A stretch of 64,000 nt of DNA, taken from assembly GCF_003337425.1 (NCBI RefSeq), contig NZ_QPJU01000002.1, forward strand, positions 62,001-126,000, written 5' to 3'. The DNA comes from Extensimonas vulgaris. GTDB taxonomy: Bacteria > Pseudomonadota > Gammaproteobacteria > Burkholderiales > Burkholderiaceae_C. Every line of letters starts with the position of its first letter. Position 1 is the first letter of the stretch. Shown piece by piece: positions 60,796 through 64,000 of the stretch. A program made the position numbers and the translations under genes. The notes beneath the pieces are model-generated. The model had not been told where the DNA came from. It did no database searches and worked only from the letters and a program-made list of their open reading frames with translations.

Positions 60796-61141
60796 GCTGA
60801 CGCTGGGAAACGTGATCACCGTACTGGCGCTTGTCGTGGCGGCCTTGTGGGCACTGGCAAAAATGGTCAATGTGCAGTATGAGCGCCGCATTGCCGACAA
60901 GTTCGACGCGCTGGTCAAGCTGCTCGATGGCATCTCCACCGCGCAGGATGGCAATGCCAAGGCCATGCAGGAGCTGGAGCGCCAGTTCATGCGTCTGCAA
61001 GGCGAGCTTCCCCTGAACTACGTGCGCCGCGAGGATTACGTGCGCGGGCAGTCCATCGTGGAGGCCAAGCTAGACGGCCTGGCCACCAAACTTGACAACG
61101 TGCAGCTGCGCGCCGCATTCAGCGACAGGAGCCACCCATGA
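60785..61141 (+). CDS. Mu gp25-like phage protein (DUF2730)
   Basis: The 118-residue product has an N-terminal membrane helix (VITVLALVVAALWALAKMV) and a coiled-coil tail (LNYVRREDYVRGQSIVEAKL), matching DUF2730/Mu gp25. It overlaps the Rz end by 11 bases. A role in lysis or membranes is possible; function unknown. Confidence 0.82.
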   Translation: MVFELTLGNVITVLALVVAALWALAKMVNVQYERRIADKFDALVKLLDGISTAQDGNAKAMQELERQFMRLQGELPLNYVRREDYVRGQSIVEAKLDGLATKLDNVQLRAAFSDRSHP

Positions 61142-61452
61142 CCACCTTGAACGACACGCAACGCATCCGGCGCGAGCACCTGCGCTGGCTGATCCTGCTC
61201 ACGCTCAACAATGCGCGCCCGCTGGGCGCTCCCGAAGGCCCCATTCTGGCCGTGGCGCAGGCCGAGTACCCCGACGCCACACCGCTGGAACTGCGCCGCG
61301 AGCTGGACTACCTGCACGAGCGCGAGCTGATCCGGCTGGATCGCCAGCCCAGCGGACGCTGGCATGCCGAGCTTACGCGCGAGGGCGTTGATCTGGCCGA
61401 ATACACCACGCAGTGCGAGCCCGGCATTGCCCGCCCGCAGAAGTATTGGTAA
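61138..61452 (+). CDS. Mu gp26-like winged-helix phage protein
   Basis: The 104-residue product contains LILLTLNNARPLGAPEGPIL, YPDATPLELRRELDYLHERE and RWHAELTREGVDLAEYTT, like the gp26/VpaChn25_0724 group with a winged helix. It overlaps its neighbour by ATGA and precedes the terminase genes as in Mu. Confidence 0.8.
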   Translation: MTTLNDTQRIRREHLRWLILLTLNNARPLGAPEGPILAVAQAEYPDATPLELRRELDYLHERELIRLDRQPSGRWHAELTREGVDLAEYTTQCEPGIARPQKYW

Positions 61453-61462
61453 GGGGCGCCAC

Positions 61463-62035
61463 ATGGGCAGAAAATCCAGCGTGGCGCGCTTGCCGCAGGA
61501 TGTCAAGGCGTACATCGAGGCCATGCTCGCCACGGGTGCGCAAACCCTCGACGAAATGATTGCCGACCTGCAGGCGCGCTTCCCCGCGCAGGCGCACGAT
61601 GGCGCCTTGCCAAGCCGCTCTGCGCTGCATCGCTATGGCTCCAAGCTAGACCGGCGCCTGTCCGCCATACGCGCCAGCACCGAGGCCGCCAAGCTGATCC
61701 AGGCGCAGGCCGGAGACGACAAGGACGCGCGCAGCGAGGCCCTCACGGCATTGGTGCAGACCGAGCTTTTCGAGGCCATTTTGTGCCTGCAAGAAGCCGA
61801 CGACCCAGACGCAGACCCAGCCGAGCGCGTGGCCCAGCTCAGCGCCGCGGCCAAGAACATTGCCACGCTCACGCGCAGCTCGGTCAACCTCAAAAAATAC
61901 CAGGCCGAGGCCGAAGAGGCCGCGCGCCTCAAGCTGCTGGAAGAGCAGCGCAAGGCGCTCGAATCCATGCCCAACCGCGGCGGCGTGACCGACGAAACCA
62001 AGGCCGCCATCCGCGCCGCGCTGGGGATTGCATGA
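61463..62035 (+). CDS. terminase small subunit (Mu gp27-like, DUF3486)
   Basis: The 190-residue product starts MGRKSSVARLPQDVKAYIEA and has a helical DNA-binding N-terminus (PSRSALHRYGSKLDRRLSAI) typical of DUF3486, then a coiled coil. It would recognise phage DNA ends for packaging. AAGGGG six bases before ATG 61463. It overlaps the large subunit by ATGA. Confidence 0.87.
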   Translation: MGRKSSVARLPQDVKAYIEAMLATGAQTLDEMIADLQARFPAQAHDGALPSRSALHRYGSKLDRRLSAIRASTEAAKLIQAQAGDDKDARSEALTALVQTELFEAILCLQEADDPDADPAERVAQLSAAAKNIATLTRSSVNLKKYQAEAEEAARLKLLEEQRKALESMPNRGGVTDETKAAIRAALGIA

Positions 62036-63465
62036 TGCCTGCCGAGCTCCCTGCGCATCCCACCAAACCACGCGATCGCAAGGGCCGCGCGAAAGTAATC
62101 CCGCGCGATGCGCAAGCCATTTTTCTGCCTTACCAATCGGCATGGATCAAGGATGAGTCGCGCCTTAAATTGATGGAAAAAGGCCGGCAGATTGGCCTCT
62201 CGTGGAGCACGGCCTATGCCTGCGTGGAGCGCACTGCAGCGCAGGGGGCTCGCCATGACCAATGGGTGAGCAGCCGCGACGATCTGCAGGCGCGCCTGTT
62301 CGTCGAGGACTGCAAGCTCTGGGCCGGCATCATGGGCATGGCCGCCAAAGACCTGGGTGAGCTACTGATTGACGATGGCGCGCGCAGCAGCGCCTACGTG
62401 GTGGAGTTTGCGTCCGGCAAACGCATCCACAGCATGAGCAGCAACCCCGACGCGCAGGCCGGCAAACGCGGCTCGCGCGTGCTGGATGAATTCGCCTTGC
62501 ACCCCGACCCACGCAAACTGTGGTCTATTGCCTACCCTGGCATTACCTGGGGCGGCAACCTGGAGGTAATCAGCACGCACCGCGGCAGCCACAATTTTTT
62601 CAACGGCCTGGTGCGCGAGGTGCGCGAGGGCGGAAACCCCAAGGGAATCAGCCTGCACCGCGTGACGCTGCAGGATGCGCTGGATCAGGGATTCCTCTAC
62701 AAACTGCAATCCATGCTGCCCGCAGACGATGAGCGCCAGGCAATGGATGAGGCGCAGTATTTCGACTTCATCCGCGCAGGTTGCGCCGATGAGGAATCGT
62801 TCCAGCAGGAATACTGCTGCGCCCCGGCGGACGATGACGTCGCATTTTTGGAATACGACCTCATTGCTGCCTGCGAATACCCGCAAACCATCGATTGGCG
62901 AACCCGCGAAAACGGCCCGCTTTTTTGCGGCATTGACATCGGCCGCAAGCAGGACTTGACCGTGCTTTGGGTGCTGGAAAAGCTGGGGGACACCTATTAC
63001 ACGCGCCACGTGGAGGCATTGCGCGGCATGCGCAAGTCCGACCAGGAGGCCATCCTATGGCCATGGATAGAGCGCAGCCGCCGCACCTGCATCGATGCGA
63101 CGGGCCTTGGCATTGGCTGGGTCGATGATGCGCAGGACGCATGGGGCCATTACCGGGTGGAGGGCGTGACCTTCACCGGGCCCGTCAAGGAGTCCATGGC
63201 CTATCCAGTGCGCGGCGCCATGGAAGACCGAAAGTTGCGCATCCCTTACGACCAGCGCATCCGCGCTGACCTGCGCTCCGTCACCAAGGTGGTGAGCAGC
63301 GCTGGCAACATCCGTTTTGCGGCAGAGCGCACGCCAGACGGCCACGCTGACCATTTTTGGGCACTGGCATTGGCATTGCACGCAGACAGCGCACCCAGCG
63401 GGCCTCCGAGCGTGGCCAGCCGACCGCGCCGCACCGACCTGCGCCTGCAATTGGAGGGCTATTGA
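62032..63465 (+). CDS. terminase large subunit (Mu gp28-like)
   Basis: The 477-residue product has a Walker A-like motif at residues 49-60 (EKGRQIGLSWST), Walker B (RVLDEFALHPD) and a C-terminal RNaseH-like nuclease with GIDIGRKQDLTVLWVLEKLG and CIDATGLGIGWVDDAQ. It motors DNA into the prohead and cuts it. ATGA overlap with the small subunit fixes the start; two ATGs in tandem are available. Confidence 0.93.
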   Translation: MMPAELPAHPTKPRDRKGRAKVIPRDAQAIFLPYQSAWIKDESRLKLMEKGRQIGLSWSTAYACVERTAAQGARHDQWVSSRDDLQARLFVEDCKLWAGIMGMAAKDLGELLIDDGARSSAYVVEFASGKRIHSMSSNPDAQAGKRGSRVLDEFALHPDPRKLWSIAYPGITWGGNLEVISTHRGSHNFFNGLVREVREGGNPKGISLHRVTLQDALDQGFLYKLQSMLPADDERQAMDEAQYFDFIRAGCADEESFQQEYCCAPADDDVAFLEYDLIAACEYPQTIDWRTRENGPLFCGIDIGRKQDLTVLWVLEKLGDTYYTRHVEALRGMRKSDQEAILWPWIERSRRTCIDATGLGIGWVDDAQDAWGHYRVEGVTFTGPVKESMAYPVRGAMEDRKLRIPYDQRIRADLRSVTKVVSSAGNIRFAAERTPDGHADHFWALALALHADSAPSGPPSVASRPRRTDLRLQLEGY

Positions 63466-63466
63466 T

Positions 63467-64000
63467 ATGACCGCACGCGGCCTTTACGTCACGCCGAGCG
63501 AATTCGTGCATTTTGCAGACCCATCGGCGCAGCGCCCCCTGTCAGAGCAGATTGCCACACGCGACCGCAGCCCTGATTTTGCGGCGCTGAGCCTGTTGCT
63601 GCCAAACCCTGACCCCATCCTCAAAAAACAGGGCCGCGACATTGCCATTTACACCGAGCTGCGCAGCGATGCGCACGTGGGCGGCTGCATTCGGCGGCGC
63701 AAGGCGGGTGTGCTGGCAATGGAATGGCGGCTGCAGCGCGGCAATGCGAGTGCGCGCACGCTCAAAATATGCCAGGCGGCATTCGATGCGCTGGATATGC
63801 GCCGCATCCTGCGCGAAATGCTCGATGCCCCGTTGTTTGGTTGGCAGCCAATGGAGATCGTGTGGAGCAAACCGCTATTCGGTGGCGCAACGGTGCCGCT
63901 GGATGTGCTGGCAAAGCCTGTCACGTGGTTCCAGTTCGACGCCAATGCGCAACTGCGTTTTCGCTCGCGCAATGCGCCGCTGTATGGCGAGGAGTTGCCA
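63467..64000 (+). CDS. portal protein (Mu gp29-like, DUF935), 5' part only
   Basis: The first 178 residues are in the window: TPSEFVHFADPSAQRPLSEQ, DPILKKQGRDIAIYTELRSD, HVGGCIRRRKAGVLAMEWRL, LFGWQPMEIVW. They match the DUF935/gp29 portal family. GGAGG nine bases before ATG 63467 supports the start. The gene runs off the right edge, so C-terminal features cannot be seen. Family members are about 500 residues. Confidence 0.9.
   Translation, partial: MTARGLYVTPSEFVHFADPSAQRPLSEQIATRDRSPDFAALSLLLPNPDPILKKQGRDIAIYTELRSDAHVGGCIRRRKAGVLAMEWRLQRGNASARTLKICQAAFDALDMRRILREMLDAPLFGWQPMEIVWSKPLFGGATVPLDVLAKPVTWFQFDANAQLRFRSRNAPLYGEELP

Larger units (their letters stand above)
29899..64000. mobile_element. 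Mu-like transposable prophage (left end to beyond the window)
   Basis: A transposable siphovirus-like or myovirus-like prophage is shown by a DD35E transposase, a MuB-type ATPase, Gam, GemA and Mor, Mu-type DUF1320/DUF2190/DUF2730/DUF3486 proteins, Mu gp28-like terminase and gp29-like portal. No tail sheath gene is visible in this part, so a long non-contractile tail is more likely. The left terminus is placed at TG 29899-29900 because Mu-type ends start with TG and because two GCGATAAAT repeats follow directly. The right end lies outside the window, so at least 34 kb belongs to the phage. Early and head-tail genes go left from about 58 kb; lysis, terminase and portal go right. Confidence 0.9.

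Noticed and set aside
1-64000. CRISPR arrays, tRNA or rRNA genes
   Set aside because: No regularly spaced repeats, cloverleaf-like sequence or rRNA signature was seen; tRNA screening by eye is imperfect.

Overview
The window is GC-rich DNA that looks like a Burkholderiales chromosome, most probably Comamonadaceae. This rests on protein similarity that I recognise (apaG next to a Gcr-type recombinase gene, a STAS-fused MlaE, a MaoC-Pta/AckA pair, class I PhaC) and on a short dispersed repeat I associate with that family. No taxonomic marker gene is present, so the family-level call is an inference.

Layout. (1) 67-6701, plus strand: a compact catabolic cluster with a TetR regulator, an ACMSD-type amidohydrolase, a PdxA/TphB-type dihydrodiol dehydrogenase, and two different Rieske oxygenases in the mirror order beta1-alpha1-alpha2-beta2. 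It should attack carboxylated aromatic rings; no reductase or ferredoxin gene is in view. (2) 6689-15968, minus strand: a NodT/HlyD/RbbA/ABC-2 export system whose reading frames are mostly overlapping or nearly so, followed by MaoC-Pta and AckA. (3) 16084-17934: PHA synthase. (4) 18100-25946, minus: thiL, ybdK, a cation/proton antiporter, a Gcr-family membrane protein, apaG and a GMC oxidoreductase. (5) 26155-29859, plus: mlaE-mlaF-mlaD and a PqiC/MlaB-neighbour type lipoprotein, a phospholipid/intermembrane transport operon. (6) About 29899 to beyond 64000: a Mu-like transposable prophage that runs off the right edge.

The prophage is arranged around a lysogeny switch near 58.0 kb. Leftward (minus strand) run the early genes (Ner/BcepMu gp16-like protein, CII-like protein, a DD35E transposase, the MuB-type ATPase, Gam, GemA, Mor), then directly the protease/scaffold, capsid, tail tube, tape measure and baseplate/fibre genes, ending at the left phage terminus near 29.9 kb. 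Rightward (plus strand) run the CI-like repressor, a secreted DUF4124 protein, SAR endolysin, Rz/Rz1 spanins, Mu gp25/26/27-like proteins, large terminase and the start of the portal gene. The late genes are therefore split into two divergent blocks, cut where Mu has the border between its lys operon and its I operon. In the related phages I know, the morphogenesis genes form one co-directional block, so this architecture is the most interesting feature of the window.

Other points worth attention: a tandemly duplicated tail hub gene whose C-terminal domain is fused in one copy and a separate gene in the other; low-GC receptor-type inserts in the tail region; a tiny, probably leaderless membrane-protein gene on the opposite strand inside the tail operon; an internal scaffold start inside the protease gene; and a copy of a dispersed repeat that is translated in frame inside thiL. 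I saw no tRNA, rRNA or CRISPR array.
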